Source of the DNA: Deltaproteobacteria bacterium
GTDB taxonomy: Bacteria; Myxococcota_A; Polyangia; Haliangiales; Haliangiaceae
NCBI GenBank assembly: GCA_013813765.1
Contig: JACCRC010000506.1
Coordinates: forward strand, 1-39,455
Reading direction: 5' to 3'
Length of the DNA: 39,455 nucleotides
Positions 19,516 through 30,368 of the stretch are shown here, one piece after another; the stretch's first letter is position 1, and the number at the start of each line of letters is the position of its first letter. The notes beneath the pieces are model-generated. The model saw only the letters and a list, made by a program, of their open reading frames with translations, searched no databases and had not been told where the DNA came from. Position numbers and translations under genes: made by a program.

Positions 19516-21216
19516 ATGCACCACACATCCAGAGTTTCTCTCGCCCTCGTCCTCACCCTCTCCGCCTGCAGCCTGATCAAGGTCAATGGCAAGCCACTCG
19601 GCGGTAGCGCGTCGAGCCCGTCGCCCGAGCCCACCGAGGCGAGCCCGTCGCCGCAGCCCAGCCATGTGAGCTCGTCCCCGGAACACGACGACGAGGCGCC
19701 ACAGAACGCCACTCCAGAAGAGAGAGCAGAGTGGCGAAAGGGCTACCACGCGAGGCGCGCGGAGCGTGAACGGAAGCAGGCCGCCGAGCAGTCGCGCCTC
19801 GTGGCCGAGTCGAGGAAGGGCCAGCCCGGCTGGTGCCAGGAGTACCGGATCAGCGAGTCGGTGGAGATCGACCTCTCGAAGCTCAAGGACCTCGAGAGCA
19901 CTGCCTACGACGAGTCCGACAACGCGAACCACTTCGCGGCGTTCATGTGCTCGACGCGTGGCAAGCATCGCGAGCTGAAGCCGAAGGTGCTCGAGCTCCG
20001 CGCGAAGTGGATGAAGGCGCAGGGCTTCGACGAGCAGGACTTCCTCGCCAAGGTGAGGAGCCTCGACTGGGACGGAAAGAAGTACGCGTCATTCCCCGGA
20101 CCGGTCTCGCAGATGGAGTCGGCCGACGCGATCAAGCTCGATCGCCTCGGATCGCAGGCGTCGATGCTCGCGCGTTTCAGCTATGCCGACGTCTGCACCG
20201 ACATGAGCCGCGGCGGGAACAACTCGCTGCTCGCCAAGATCGGTTGCTCGCGCGAGTCGCTCGATCGGGCGAAGGCGTTCGCCGAGATCGACGCGACGGC
20301 TGGCATCACGCCTGGGGTCCGCTTCCAGCTGCGGAAGCTCGTGCGCACGACCGTTCAGGACCACGACAAGCTACGCGCCGAGATCGCGGCGCTGGCCAAG
20401 GACGAGCCTGGCATCGCGCAGCTCGTCGCGATCGCCGACGCGCAGCGCAAGGAGTGGGCGGCACCTAGCGCCGAACGCACGAAGCTCGTCGCACAGCTCG
20501 AGGCAATGGAGGCGGCGACCGCCGCGAACAAGCGCTCCGGTTTTACCGGCTGCGAGGCGACGACGTACGCGGCGTGGGCTGATCAGGTGAAGGGCGCGAC
20601 GTTCAGCAAGGCGACGGACTCGAACGCGGTCAACGTGGTGATGACTGCCGCGTTCCGCGACGCCGACTCGTACCTCGCGTTCCAGGCGCTCGTGCTGTGC
20701 GCGAAAGGCTCGGGCGTGAGCTCGGTGATCGAGACGGATGGCTCCGCGATCGTGCGCCGCGGTCCACGGACAGCAACGATGGCCGCGTGGGTCGCGGCCC
20801 GCGACTCGATCAAGTTCGACAACAAGGCGCACGACGGCGTTGTGCCCCATTCCTCGTTCTTTCTGCGGGGCCGCGTCCTCGAAGGCACCATCGCAAAGCT
20901 CACGCCTGCCGGCGAGACGCTGACGATCTCGTTCAAGCAGGAGCTCTTCAAGCGCAAGGACTGCGTCGCGTCGAAGAAGACGGGCAAGCTCGGCTTCTAC
21001 ACGGATGGGCGCGCGTACGCCGAGGAGGTCTGTACGAAGTTCGAGATGGTCACGCACGACAGCTCGCCCGAGGACATCTCCGTTCCGGCGTTCTGGGCCA
21101 AGGGCCTCAAGCCCGGCATGTTCCTGCTGGTCAGCCAGGACCAGGGCTTCCCGATCGCGGCGCTGAATGCGCGCGAAGGAGCCGGCACCTGGGCGCTCGG
21201 CGCCCCGGTGAAGTGA
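19516..21216 (+). CDS. Lipoprotein of unknown function
   Basis: 566 residues from ATG 19516; an upstream in-frame GTG at 19498 would only add a non-signal extension. The signal MHHTSRVSLALVLTLSAC ends in lipobox LSAC. A Ser/Pro/Glu-rich linker of about 50 residues follows, then a highly charged helical stretch (EERAEWRKGYHARRAERERKQ). The body is mixed alpha/beta with repeated DHDKLRAEIAALAKDE-like helices and a C-terminal beta-rich part (about 430-566) with several Cys. No catalytic motif or known family is recognised. It reads in the same direction as the regulator upstream, 62 bases away, and converges on the Nudix gene, whose stop follows immediately. The intergenic 19454-19515 shows no clear element. 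Confidence 0.75.
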   Translation: MHHTSRVSLALVLTLSACSLIKVNGKPLGGSASSPSPEPTEASPSPQPSHVSSSPEHDDEAPQNATPEERAEWRKGYHARRAERERKQAAEQSRLVAESRKGQPGWCQEYRISESVEIDLSKLKDLESTAYDESDNANHFAAFMCSTRGKHRELKPKVLELRAKWMKAQGFDEQDFLAKVRSLDWDGKKYASFPGPVSQMESADAIKLDRLGSQASMLARFSYADVCTDMSRGGNNSLLAKIGCSRESLDRAKAFAEIDATAGITPGVRFQLRKLVRTTVQDHDKLRAEIAALAKDEPGIAQLVAIADAQRKEWAAPSAERTKLVAQLEAMEAATAANKRSGFTGCEATTYAAWADQVKGATFSKATDSNAVNVVMTAAFRDADSYLAFQALVLCAKGSGVSSVIETDGSAIVRRGPRTATMAAWVAARDSIKFDNKAHDGVVPHSSFFLRGRVLEGTIAKLTPAGETLTISFKQELFKRKDCVASKKTGKLGFYTDGRAYAEEVCTKFEMVTHDSSPEDISVPAFWAKGLKPGMFLLVSQDQGFPIAALNAREGAGTWALGAPVK

Positions 21217-21873
21217 TCAGGAGAGCGCGTCGCGCAGGCGGCGGAGCGCGGCCTCGGTCTTCAGGTCCGTGATCTCGCCGCGCACGCACGCGGCGATCGT
21301 GTCTTCGAGGCCGCGCCAGCGAGTGGTCGCGCCCTCCTCCATCGGTGAGCCGTCACCGGCGAGCGGTTGCTGCGTCGCCGGGTCGACCTCGACGGCCATG
21401 AAGTAGAGCTTCTCGACCATCGCGCCCGGCGACGGAAGCATCCCGGCGCCGAGCATGAAGACCTTGTCGGGCTCGACGGCGAAGCCGGCTTCCTCGAGCG
21501 TCTCGTGCACGGCGCGCATCCGCAGCCCGGCCTCGCCGCGATCACCCGCCTCGATGATCCCGGCGACGAGCTCGGTCACGAACAGACCCGGCGGCTCCTC
21601 GGTGATCGGCGCTGCGGCGACATCGCGCGCACGCGTGATCCCGGGCCTGAGCCCATCGCGCAGGAGCACCTGGATGCCGGCTGCGCTTCGCGAGAACACC
21701 GCGACGACGACCGCGTCCTGACCGTAGGGCCGAGCGACGGTGTCGCAGCAGTACTGCTCGGAGAGCGAGCCATCGGGATGGCGGTTGCGCATCCTCATGC
21801 GTCGGAGCTTGAGGAAGCCACCCTCGCCGACCAGCTCGTCGGAGTCGATGTGGAAGCCGACGACCTCCTTCAC
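21217..21873 (-). CDS. Nudix hydrolase with a divergent Nudix box
   Basis: 218 residues. The overall plan matches ADP-ribose/nucleotide-sugar pyrophosphatases: an N-terminal beta domain, VTELVAGIIEAGD, the Nudix helix, and a C-terminal WRGLEDTIAACVRGEITDLKTEAAL block typical of that subgroup. The Nudix box is altered: the first acidic position is Asp in GIIEAGD, about four extra residues (within RGEAGLRMRAV) precede the helix, and the invariant Arg is His in HETLEEAGF. The two metal-binding Glu of LEEAG remain. The start is GTG at 21873, overlapping the preceding gene's stop (GTGA), so it is translationally coupled as the last gene of a three-gene operon. The substrate cannot be told; NDP-sugar or ADP-ribose is a guess from family. 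Confidence 0.85.
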   Translation of the reverse strand: MKEVVGFHIDSDELVGEGGFLKLRRMRMRNRHPDGSLSEQYCCDTVARPYGQDAVVVAVFSRSAAGIQVLLRDGLRPGITRARDVAAAPITEEPPGLFVTELVAGIIEAGDRGEAGLRMRAVHETLEEAGFAVEPDKVFMLGAGMLPSPGAMVEKLYFMAVEVDPATQQPLAGDGSPMEEGATTRWRGLEDTIAACVRGEITDLKTEAALRRLRDALS

Positions 21874-22412
21874 GGAGCGGGTGCCGGCGCGGGCGCGGGT
21901 GCAGGCGCCGGAGCGATGCCGCCCGGCGACTTCACCTCGTACTGCTTCAGCGCCTTGTAGATCTCGAACTGCAGCTCGTCGACCTGGCCGGTGGCCCAGC
22001 CGGGGACGCTCGGATCCTTCGGGTCGAGCTTCTCGGGCTGCGGGCTACCCGCGATCCGGCGCATCATCACGGGCTCGTCCTGAACGATCCACGCGTCGCC
22101 GTCGGGAAGCATGCGGACGACGTGAACGACGCGGATCGCCCTGTCGGGGACCTCGCGGTAGCTCTCGTCACTGCCGGGCGCGAGGATGCCATCCTGCGTG
22201 TACCAGCGCGGCTTCGTCTGCATGCCGAGCGCGGTCTCGTCGGACTTGTCGAGCTTGTACTTGCTCTCGACGGCTGTCTTCACACTGTTGAAGATCGCGA
22301 TCTTGTCGCCGGTGTAGCGGGCCTGCTTCGCCATCGCGATGTCCTTGTTGGAAGGGCCACCGCACGCGGCGATCAGGCAGAGCGTTGCGAGCGAGAGGGA
22401 GAGGTTCCGCAT
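21870..22412 (-). CDS. Small lipoprotein A, Pro-Ala C-terminal tail (paralogue of the next gene)
   Basis: 180 residues. The signal MRNLSLSLATLCLIAACGG has lipobox IAAC. The body (NKDIAMAKQARYTGD, a helix, then WYTQDGI and beta strands ending VVHVVRMLPDGDAWIV) is followed by SPQPEKLDPKDPSVPGW and VDELQFEIYKALKQ. The last twelve or so residues are a pure Ala-Pro repeat, encoded by a GC-rich hexamer tract at about 21873-21910. The motifs around SPQP..L.P.DP..P.W..G.VD.L...IY.A match the neighbouring gene at 22427, so the two are tandem paralogues. The function is unknown; the Ala-Pro tail resembles a cell-wall-spanning spacer. Confidence 0.8.
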   Translation of the reverse strand: MRNLSLSLATLCLIAACGGPSNKDIAMAKQARYTGDKIAIFNSVKTAVESKYKLDKSDETALGMQTKPRWYTQDGILAPGSDESYREVPDRAIRVVHVVRMLPDGDAWIVQDEPVMMRRIAGSPQPEKLDPKDPSVPGWATGQVDELQFEIYKALKQYEVKSPGGIAPAPAPAPAPAPAP

Positions 22413-22426
22413 GCGGCGGTTTTAGC

Positions 22427-22921
22427 TCAGTTCGCGTGCGCGAACTGCCTCGCGGCGTTGTAGATGTCGACGGCCAGCGTATCGACCCGGCCTTTGACCC
22501 ACGGGGGCAAGTTCGGATCGTCGGGTGCAAGGGACCGAGGCTGCGGGCTTCCCGATACGAGCTGGCGGGTGCGCGGCTGGACCGTGACGATCACGCGACC
22601 GCCGGCGGCTCCGAGCACGCGCACCTCGAGCGAGAGCTCGATGTCGCCGCCGCGCATGTTGACGAGGTAGTCGCCGTTGCCCTCGTTCGCGATGCCTCGA
22701 CGCCCGCCGTCCTCGTTGTACCACTGCGCTCCGGTGACGATCGTCGCCTGCTTGGGATCGATGTCGGCGACCTTGTAGCTGCGCTGCACGACCTGCGTCG
22801 CGATATCGAGGATGTGAGCTGTCTGCGCGTTGTACTCGGCGAGCTTCGCGGTGCGAACCTCCCGCGACGACGGCCCGCAGCCCAGGACGATCAACAACAG
22901 CAACGACAACGCCACTCGCAT
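22427..22921 (-). CDS. Small lipoprotein B (paralogue of lipoprotein A)
   Basis: 164 residues. The signal MRVALSLLLLIVLGCGPS has lipobox VLGC. It shares with its downstream neighbour an N-terminal SREVRTAKLAEYNAQ-like helix, a central WYNEDGG loop, the SGSPQPRSLAPDDPNLPPW block and the VDTLAVDIYNAARQ helix. It lacks the Ala-Pro tail. It is the first gene of a leftward operon (14 bases to lipoprotein A, which overlaps the Nudix gene). It is divergent from the SDR gene with 53 bases between starts, a region too short to show a clear promoter. The function is unknown. Confidence 0.8.
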   Translation of the reverse strand: MRVALSLLLLIVLGCGPSSREVRTAKLAEYNAQTAHILDIATQVVQRSYKVADIDPKQATIVTGAQWYNEDGGRRGIANEGNGDYLVNMRGGDIELSLEVRVLGAAGGRVIVTVQPRTRQLVSGSPQPRSLAPDDPNLPPWVKGRVDTLAVDIYNAARQFAHAN

Positions 22922-22974
22922 CCCTCGTTGATGCCTCCCGGTTCGCGAGCCGTCAAGGTGGTAGGGTCGGGCTC

Positions 22975-23805
22975 ATGTCGGAGCTCCGTGGCAAGCGCGC
23001 CCTCGTGACCGGCGCGTCGAGCGGAATCGGCGCCGCAATCGCGCGCGACCTCGCGGCGCGCGGCACCAACCTCGTGCTGACCGCCCGTCGCAAGGAGCAG
23101 CTCGAGGCCGTGGCCGCGGAGTGCCGTGCTGCCGGTGTCACCGTCGACGTGATCACCGCGGACCTCGGCGCTCCTGGTGCGGTAGCAACGCTGTGGGACG
23201 CGGCCGTCGCCGGTGGATCGATCGACATCTGCATCAACAACGCCGGTTTCGGCTACTTCCGACCGTTCGGCGAGGTCGAGGCGTCGCGCGAGGCGGAGCT
23301 CGTGCAGCTGAACATCACGTCGCTGGTCGAGCTGTCGCGCCGCTGGGTCGCCGGCCGCACGGGCGGGACCGGCGCCGGCCGGCGCTACCTGATGAACATC
23401 GCGTCGATCGGCGCGTATCAGTCGGTACCGAACATGGCGCTCTACGCCGCGAGCAAGGCGTTCGTGCGCAACTTCACCGAGGCGCTGCACGACGAGCTCG
23501 CGCGCACCGAATCGTCGGCCACGTGCATCTGCCCCGGCGGCACCGAGACCGAGTTCCACGCGCAGGCCGGCGCGGGCAACTACGGATGGGTCGCGAACGC
23601 ATCGATGATGAGCGCCGAGGCCTGCGCGAAGCGGTCGGTGGTGGCGATGCTGAAACGCAGGCGCACGTACATCCCGGGCCTCATCAACAAGCTGTCGTGT
23701 TTCGGCGTTCGGTTCGTTCCGCGGCGGTTCGCATCGTGGATGGCGCAGCGAGTGCTCGGCAAGCCGCGGCCGGGCGCACTGCCGGAGCGGAGCATCGCAG
23801 CATGA
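22975..23805 (+). CDS. Short-chain dehydrogenase/reductase
   Basis: 276 residues, the classical SDR length. Rossmann motif TGASSGIG is at 12-19; TARRK (36-40) after the second strand favours NADP(H). NNAG is at 88-91, the active-site Ser144 in NIASIG, YAASK at 157-161 gives the Tyr/Lys pair, and PGGT is at 187-190. The C-terminal extension (about 225-276) is basic and hydrophobic ([27 protein letters not shown]), as in SDRs that act on membrane lipids such as the DltE/YqjQ-type group. The stop overlaps the next start (ATGA), so it is co-translated with the AttH/CrtC-like protein. The substrate is unknown. Confidence 0.93.
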   Translation: MSELRGKRALVTGASSGIGAAIARDLAARGTNLVLTARRKEQLEAVAAECRAAGVTVDVITADLGAPGAVATLWDAAVAGGSIDICINNAGFGYFRPFGEVEASREAELVQLNITSLVELSRRWVAGRTGGTGAGRRYLMNIASIGAYQSVPNMALYAASKAFVRNFTEALHDELARTESSATCICPGGTETEFHAQAGAGNYGWVANASMMSAEACAKRSVVAMLKRRRTYIPGLINKLSCFGVRFVPRRFASWMAQRVLGKPRPGALPERSIAA

Positions 23806-24839
23806 GCACCGAGGACGACAACCGGCGCCGATTCGCGCCCGACAAGCACGGCGTGTACGAGGTCTGGTACATGACGTGGAACGATCCGCGCACGGGCCAG
23901 GGCTTCTGGCTGCGCTTCATCACCGAGGCGCCGGTCGTCGGCTCCGGTGGAGTGCCCGGCTTCGGCGAGGCACCGCGCGGGGAGCTGTGGTTCGCCCGGT
24001 TCGATCCGAAGGATCCGAAGCGGACGTTCGGGATCCACAAGCGGTTCCCCGATGTCGTGTCGAAGGACTCGCCGTTCCGGCTGACGATCGCGGGCTGCGA
24101 GCTCGGTCACGATCACAGCTTCGGCGAGCTGGCGGGTGGTGGTCACGACGTGCGCTGGGACCTGAAGTGGGAGCCCTTCCCGCGCACGCTGCGGTTCTTC
24201 CCCGACGTGATGTACGCGGGAGAATACGGTCGCTCGCCGACGATGGTGCACTCGCCGAACCCGCGCGTGGTGCTGTCGGGCACACTGCTCGTCGACGGCG
24301 AGGAGCTCGTCATGGAGCGCGCGATCGCCGGCCAGTCCCACATCTGGGCGGAGAAGCACTCGATCTCGTGGGCGTGGGCGCACTGCACCGACTTCGAGGG
24401 CGTGCACGACGGACAGTTCGAGCTGATCGCTTCGAAGGTGAAGCGCGGCCCGATCACCACGCCGAACCTCGTGATGGTGTCGCTCGACTTCGACGGCGAG
24501 CAGCACCGCCTGAACCAGTTCCGCCATGTCGCGCTCAATCGCGGCACCTGGAGCACGGGGCGCATCGAGCTCACCGCGAAGTCCGCGACGGTGAAGATCG
24601 AGGCCGAGCTCACCTGTGCACTCGAGGATCTGATGCTCGCGCCGTATCTCGATCCCGACGGCACCGAGGTGTTCTGCGCGAACACCGAGATCGGGAGCGC
24701 GCGGATCACGGTCTACAAGCGCAGCGGTCTCCGGTGGAAAGAGCACCGGCGACTCGAGGCGCGAAAGCGGATGCACTTCGAGACCGGCGGACCGGTGCGA
24801 GATCCGTCCGTCACGCGCCCGCACGTGCTCGTCACGTAG
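23802..24839 (+). CDS. AttH/CrtC-like (lipocalin-fold) protein
   Basis: 345 residues from an ATG overlapping the SDR stop. The sequence is rich in beta strands and aromatics with paired halves: [25 protein letters not shown], then [44 protein letters not shown] and later strands. The W-x-W-AHC and KxHSISW features recall AttH and hydroxyneurosporene synthase (CrtC)-type two-lipocalin proteins, but the match is weak and by eye. No signal peptide is seen, so it is probably cytoplasmic. Coupling to an SDR suggests a joint role on a hydrophobic substrate such as a lipid or isoprenoid; this is inference. It ends 14 bases before gcvT. Confidence 0.7.
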   Translation: MSTEDDNRRRFAPDKHGVYEVWYMTWNDPRTGQGFWLRFITEAPVVGSGGVPGFGEAPRGELWFARFDPKDPKRTFGIHKRFPDVVSKDSPFRLTIAGCELGHDHSFGELAGGGHDVRWDLKWEPFPRTLRFFPDVMYAGEYGRSPTMVHSPNPRVVLSGTLLVDGEELVMERAIAGQSHIWAEKHSISWAWAHCTDFEGVHDGQFELIASKVKRGPITTPNLVMVSLDFDGEQHRLNQFRHVALNRGTWSTGRIELTAKSATVKIEAELTCALEDLMLAPYLDPDGTEVFCANTEIGSARITVYKRSGLRWKEHRRLEARKRMHFETGGPVRDPSVTRPHVLVT

Positions 24840-24853
24840 TAGTGTCCGCCGCG

Positions 24854-25939
24854 ATGGAGCGCATGAAGACGCCGCTGTGGGCCCTCCACAAGCAGCTCGG
24901 AGCCCGCCTGATCGACTTCGGTGGCTGGGACATGCCGGTGCAGTACACCGCGGGCACGATCAAGGAGCACAAGGCCGTGCGCGAGGCCGTCGGTCTGTTC
25001 GACGTCTCGCACATGGGCGAGGTGTTCCTGCGCGGCCCCAACGCGCGCGAGCAGGTCGATCGGCTCACGTCGAACAACGTCGTCGGTGCGCCGGTCGGCA
25101 AGGCGGTCTACACGCTGCTCACGCGCCCCGACGGGGGCATCGTCGACGACTGCATCTTCTACAAGAAGTCCGACGAGGAGTTCTTCGTCATCGTCAACGC
25201 GTCGAATACCAGGAAGGACGTCGACTGGTTTCGCGAGCACGTGAAGTTCCCGTGCGACGTCGTCGATGTCTCGGATCAGACCGCGCTGATCGCTGTCCAG
25301 GGCCCGAAGGCCGTGCGGATGGTCGACGCGCTTGCCGGCGGCACGCTCGCGCAACTGCCGACGTTCGCGTTCACCGACGCCGAGGTCGCGGGCGTTCGCT
25401 GCATGGTGGCGCGTACCGGCTACACGGGCGAGGACGGCTTCGAGCTCGCGTTCCCGAACGAATTCGCACCGAAGCTGTGGTCCGCGCTGATGGAAGCGGC
25501 CGTGCCCCTCGGCGGCCTGCCGATCGGCCTCGGTGCGCGCGACACGCTCCGCCTCGAGGCCAAGCTGCCTCTCTACGGCAACGATCTCGACGACGAGCAC
25601 ACGCCCCTCGAGGCGGGCCTCGGCTGGGCGGTCAAGCTCGACAACCGCGAGTTCCTCGGCGCTCCGGTCCTGCGCGAGCAGAAGGCGAAGGGGCTCGAGC
25701 GTCAGCTCGTCGGCTTCAAGATCGCGGAGGATCAGCGCGCGATCGCGCGGCACGGATACCCCATCAAGGGCGGCGGCATCGTCACCAGCGGCGGCCCGGG
25801 GATCTGGGTCGGCGGCGCGATCGGCCTCGGCTACGTTCCGACCGCGATGGCCGCGGCCGGCACGCAACTCACCATCGACTGCCGCGGCAAGGACGTCCCC
25901 GCCACCGTGGTCTCCGGCAAGTTCTACAAGCGGAGCTAG
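24854..25939 (+). CDS. gcvT: Aminomethyltransferase, glycine cleavage T-protein
   Basis: 361 residues, usual length. T-protein transfers the methylene group from aminomethyl-lipoyl H-protein to tetrahydrofolate, releasing ammonia. Signatures: [11 protein letters not shown] near the start, [78 protein letters not shown] and C-terminal [14 protein letters not shown] 24863 is a possible alternative start. No glycine riboswitch can fit upstream, because the preceding gene ends 14 bases away. gcvH follows after five bases; gcvP is not present. The identity is certain. Confidence 0.97.
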   Translation: MERMKTPLWALHKQLGARLIDFGGWDMPVQYTAGTIKEHKAVREAVGLFDVSHMGEVFLRGPNAREQVDRLTSNNVVGAPVGKAVYTLLTRPDGGIVDDCIFYKKSDEEFFVIVNASNTRKDVDWFREHVKFPCDVVDVSDQTALIAVQGPKAVRMVDALAGGTLAQLPTFAFTDAEVAGVRCMVARTGYTGEDGFELAFPNEFAPKLWSALMEAAVPLGGLPIGLGARDTLRLEAKLPLYGNDLDDEHTPLEAGLGWAVKLDNREFLGAPVLREQKAKGLERQLVGFKIAEDQRAIARHGYPIKGGGIVTSGGPGIWVGGAIGLGYVPTAMAAAGTQLTIDCRGKDVPATVVSGKFYKRS

Positions 25940-25944
25940 GAAAC

Positions 25945-26331
25945 ATGAGCAACTTCCCTCAGGACCTTCGATACACCCACGATCACGAGTGGCTTCGCTC
26001 CGAGGGCGATGGCTGGCGCGTCGGCATCACGCAGTTCGCTGTCGATCAGCTCGGCGACATCACGCTCGTCGATCTGCCGAAGGAAGGTGACCTCGTCACC
26101 AAGGGCCAGCGGTTCGGCACGATCGAGAGCGTCAAGAGCGTCTCCGATCTGTACGCGCCAGTCTCCGGCAAGGTCCTCGCGATCAACACGAAGCTCAAGG
26201 ACTCGCCGGAGCTCGTCAACAGCGAGCCGTACGCCAACGGCTGGATGATCGATCTCGAGCCCACCGAGAAGGCCGAGCTCGACGAGCTGCTCTCTCCCGA
26301 CGCGTACACGACACACGTCGCGGCGCAGTAG
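25945..26331 (+). CDS. gcvH: Glycine cleavage H-protein
   Basis: 128 residues. This lipoyl carrier shuttles the aminomethyl group between P-, T- and L-proteins. The lipoylated Lys64 sits in the canonical ESVKSVSDLY, after DITLVDLPKEGD and followed by APVSGKVLAIN and the PYANGWM loop. AGGA in the short spacer gives a good ribosome site. It is the last gene of its operon; just beyond it a palindromic repeat array begins. The glycine decarboxylase (P) gene must be elsewhere. Confidence 0.97.
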   Translation: MSNFPQDLRYTHDHEWLRSEGDGWRVGITQFAVDQLGDITLVDLPKEGDLVTKGQRFGTIESVKSVSDLYAPVSGKVLAINTKLKDSPELVNSEPYANGWMIDLEPTEKAELDELLSPDAYTTHVAAQ

Positions 26332-26340
26332 CCCGGCATT

Positions 26341-26570
26341 TACCTTCGCACCGCCCTTCGCGGTGCTGCGCGGCCCGGCAAGCCGGGGCTTGCGATCTAC
26401 CTGCGCACCGCCCTTCGCGGTGCTGCGCGGCCCGGCAAGCCGGGCCTTGCGATCTACCTACCTGCGCACCGCCCTTCGGCGGTGCTGCGCGGCCCGGCAA
26501 GCCGGGCCTTGCGATCTACCTGCGCACCGCCCTTCGGCGGTGCTGCGCGGCCCGGCAAGCCGGGCCTTGC
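26341..26570. repeat. Four tandem copies of a two-hairpin palindromic repeat
   Basis: Each unit of about 54 bases has hairpin 1 (ACCGCC-CTTC-GGCGGT, or a shorter ACCGC/GCGGT version in the first two units), a spacer GCTGCGC, and hairpin 2 (GGCCCGGC-AA-GCCGGGCC), ending CTTGC. Unit spacings are 57, 61 and 58 bases, measured at the CCG of hairpin 1. The array starts nine bases after the gcvH stop and ends one base before the stop of the convergent cytochrome gene, filling the whole gap. It resembles REP/BIME-type elements and could act as a bidirectional terminator. Not CRISPR: there are no unique spacers. A fifth copy lies at 28832-28884 in the opposite orientation. Confidence 0.85.
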
Positions 26571-26571
26571 G

Positions 26572-28782
26572 CTACTTCATCACGATCGTGTGGCCGAGCT
26601 CGCGGTCGCGCGCGCAGCGCTTGGAGTCGGCGGCGCACTGGATGCGCAGCTCGGCGGAGTTATCCGGGGAGCGGAAGCGATCGTAGGCAGCGAGCGCGGC
26701 TTCCGCTTCAGGCCGCCCCAGCGCGGCGAGCGCGGTGGCCTGGCTGCGAAGTAGATCCGGATCGCGCGGTGCGAGCTCGAGGCCCTTCGTCGCCGCGGCG
26801 AGCGCACCGGTGTTGTCCCCGGCAGAGCCGAGCACGCGCGCGTAGATCATCCACGCCGCGGAGTTGCCCGGCGCCCGCTCGGTGCACGCCTTCGCCGGTG
26901 CGATCGCTTCCTCCCAGCGCCACACGCGCGCGAGTGCGTCGGTCGCGATCGCATCGAGCACCGCGGGACCGGGCGAGGGCAGCAGCGCGCGCGCCTCGGC
27001 GACGTGCGCGAGCGCTTCCTCGACCCTGCCCTGCTTCGACGCGACCCACCCGAGCTGCGCCAGCACCATCGCGCGAGCGCGCTTGTCGGGAGCACCCGCG
27101 AGCGCGGTCTCGAGGACGAAGCGCGCCTCCTCGAGGCGCTCGGTCACGGTGTTCACGAGCGCCATTCCATGCTCGTACATGCGCTCCCACGCGGGACGCG
27201 CATCCGTGGCCACAGAGCCGGCGCCGAGTTGAAGCTTCGTCTCGGCGATCAGCGTGATCGGCTGCGTCTTGCATGGATCGAGCACGACATCTCGCGCGCC
27301 CTGTGCGCCCTTGATGAACGCCTGGCCCTCCGCAGTCCGTGCCGAGGCGCAGACGGTAGCCTGCATCTTCAGCGTGCGGCTGCGGTGGCGAAGCCGCGCG
27401 GTCACGGTCAGCGGTAGCTGCGCGGCCGTGAGCGACTTCGGGATGTCGAACGCGTAACGCGTGACTTGCGCCTCGCGCGCCGCGACGGTCTGCGTCTGCA
27501 CCTGGGTGCGGAAGCTCGCCATCTGGTGCTCCTCGAGCACGTTGCCCTTCTCGTCGACGACGAGCGTGCGGAGCACGTGCGTATCCTCGTCGTCGGGATC
27601 GGTCTCGTGCGTCAGGCCCGACGAGACGACTCGCTTGCCTGACTTGTCCGTGACGTCGACCTCGACCCAGGCATCCTGGATATCGAGGACGCCGCCGGGG
27701 AACCGGTGCCCGACGAGCAGATTTCGGATCACGACGTCGAGCGCCATTCGCGAGCCGGCGGTGACCGGTGCGCCGTCGGCGGGCAGGTGCCACGTGGCGC
27801 CCGACGGCTGCTCGATCCGAGCGCCGGCGATATCGATCGACGCCGCGCCCTCGAGCTTCGCGCGCAGGCGGCGGAGGTGCTCGGTGTCGCCGCGCATCGA
27901 GGCCATCCACGTGTGGCCTCCGAGGAAGCGGTGCGACGCGATCGTCTCCTTGGGGCGTAGCCCGCCGTACTCGTTCGGCGACGCAGGCTCCTGCTCCATG
28001 TGGCAATCGATGCAGTCCTTCTTCTCGACCTTGTCGACACGGCCCATGCCGTTGCCGTTCCACGCCGAGTTGCGCCACATGCCGGGCTCGTCGAGACCCG
28101 AGAGGTGAACGGGCATGCCCATGTCGGGAGAGAGGAAGCCGCGGTGGCAGCTGACACACAGCTCGGTGCCGAGGCTCTTCACGCCGACCTGCTGCTTGTG
28201 GCGCATCACCGACATCGGATCCGACAGGGTCGGCGCCTCGATCGGCGTGCGCGACCAGACGTAGCTGCCGTTGCCGTCCTTCGACGTGCTCTTGATGCCG
28301 TGGCACAGCCGGCAGGTGACGCCGGAGTGCGAGCGTAGATCTTCGGCGGGAATCTTCTCGCCGCTGGTCATCATGCCGTCGACCATGAGCGGCATGTCGT
28401 GACAGCCGCCGCAGTGCTGGCTCGTCTTGTTGCCGAGGTCATGCCGCATCAGCTCGACGTTGACGCGGTAGATCGGGTTGCCGAACGACGCGAACGAGTG
28501 CGCGCTGGTTCCCCACTGCGCGGCGGCATCGGGATGACACGTGGCGCAGCTGTCGACGTCCGACAGCATGTTCCCGTCGGAGACGTCGCCCGCGACGTGC
28601 GGCGTGCTGCGATCGATCTGCACGAGGCTCGGGAAGTGCTCGCCGGTACCGACGGGCAGGCGAGCCTGCGCGAGCACGGTGCGTTGCGTGTCGACCGGAT
28701 CGGTCGCCCGCGTCTGCTCGCCGCCGCAGCCAGCGAGGCTCGCGAGCATCGTGATCCCGAGGATGCGCACCACGTTCCACAT
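26572..28782 (-). CDS. Pentaheme cytochrome c lipoprotein with TPR-like C-terminus
   Basis: 736 residues. Lipobox LAGC (Cys19) anchors it in the envelope. Five CxxCH haem motifs lie at 79-83 (CATCH), 124-128 (CGGCH), 157-161 (CRLCH), 209-213 (CVSCH) and 257-261 (CIDCH), the arrangement of cytochrome c554-type multihaem proteins. Extra His residues between them could be distal ligands. Residues of about 300-530 are beta-rich without haem sites. Residues of about 555-715 are helical with TPR-like repeats (ARAMVLAQLGWVASKQGRVEEALAHVAEA, then AWMIYARVLGSAGDNTGALAAATKGLELAP). It is the last gene of a leftward operon, 15 bases after the DUF2330 gene. Its role is probably electron transfer or haem-based redox chemistry outside the inner membrane. 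The partner is unknown. Confidence 0.88.
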   Translation of the reverse strand: MWNVVRILGITMLASLAGCGGEQTRATDPVDTQRTVLAQARLPVGTGEHFPSLVQIDRSTPHVAGDVSDGNMLSDVDSCATCHPDAAAQWGTSAHSFASFGNPIYRVNVELMRHDLGNKTSQHCGGCHDMPLMVDGMMTSGEKIPAEDLRSHSGVTCRLCHGIKSTSKDGNGSYVWSRTPIEAPTLSDPMSVMRHKQQVGVKSLGTELCVSCHRGFLSPDMGMPVHLSGLDEPGMWRNSAWNGNGMGRVDKVEKKDCIDCHMEQEPASPNEYGGLRPKETIASHRFLGGHTWMASMRGDTEHLRRLRAKLEGAASIDIAGARIEQPSGATWHLPADGAPVTAGSRMALDVVIRNLLVGHRFPGGVLDIQDAWVEVDVTDKSGKRVVSSGLTHETDPDDEDTHVLRTLVVDEKGNVLEEHQMASFRTQVQTQTVAAREAQVTRYAFDIPKSLTAAQLPLTVTARLRHRSRTLKMQATVCASARTAEGQAFIKGAQGARDVVLDPCKTQPITLIAETKLQLGAGSVATDARPAWERMYEHGMALVNTVTERLEEARFVLETALAGAPDKRARAMVLAQLGWVASKQGRVEEALAHVAEARALLPSPGPAVLDAIATDALARVWRWEEAIAPAKACTERAPGNSAAWMIYARVLGSAGDNTGALAAATKGLELAPRDPDLLRSQATALAALGRPEAEAALAAYDRFRSPDNSAELRIQCAADSKRCARDRELGHTIVMK

Positions 28783-28797
28783 TACTTCGTCTGCGTA

Positions 28798-30366
<1,569 letters not shown>

Positions 30367-30368
30367 GT

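Noticed and set aside
24840..24853. Glycine riboswitch before gcvT
   Set aside because: Only 14 bases separate gcvT from the preceding gene; no aptamer can fit.
26341..26570. CRISPR-like tandem array
   Set aside because: Successive units are near-identical throughout with no unique spacers, each unit is internally palindromic twice, and no cas gene is near.
26363..26754. Short open frames with Gly-Pro-Ala-Ser-Arg repeats across the array
   Set aside because: They are translations of the palindromic DNA repeat, in more than one frame, with no start signals and no sign of coding selection.
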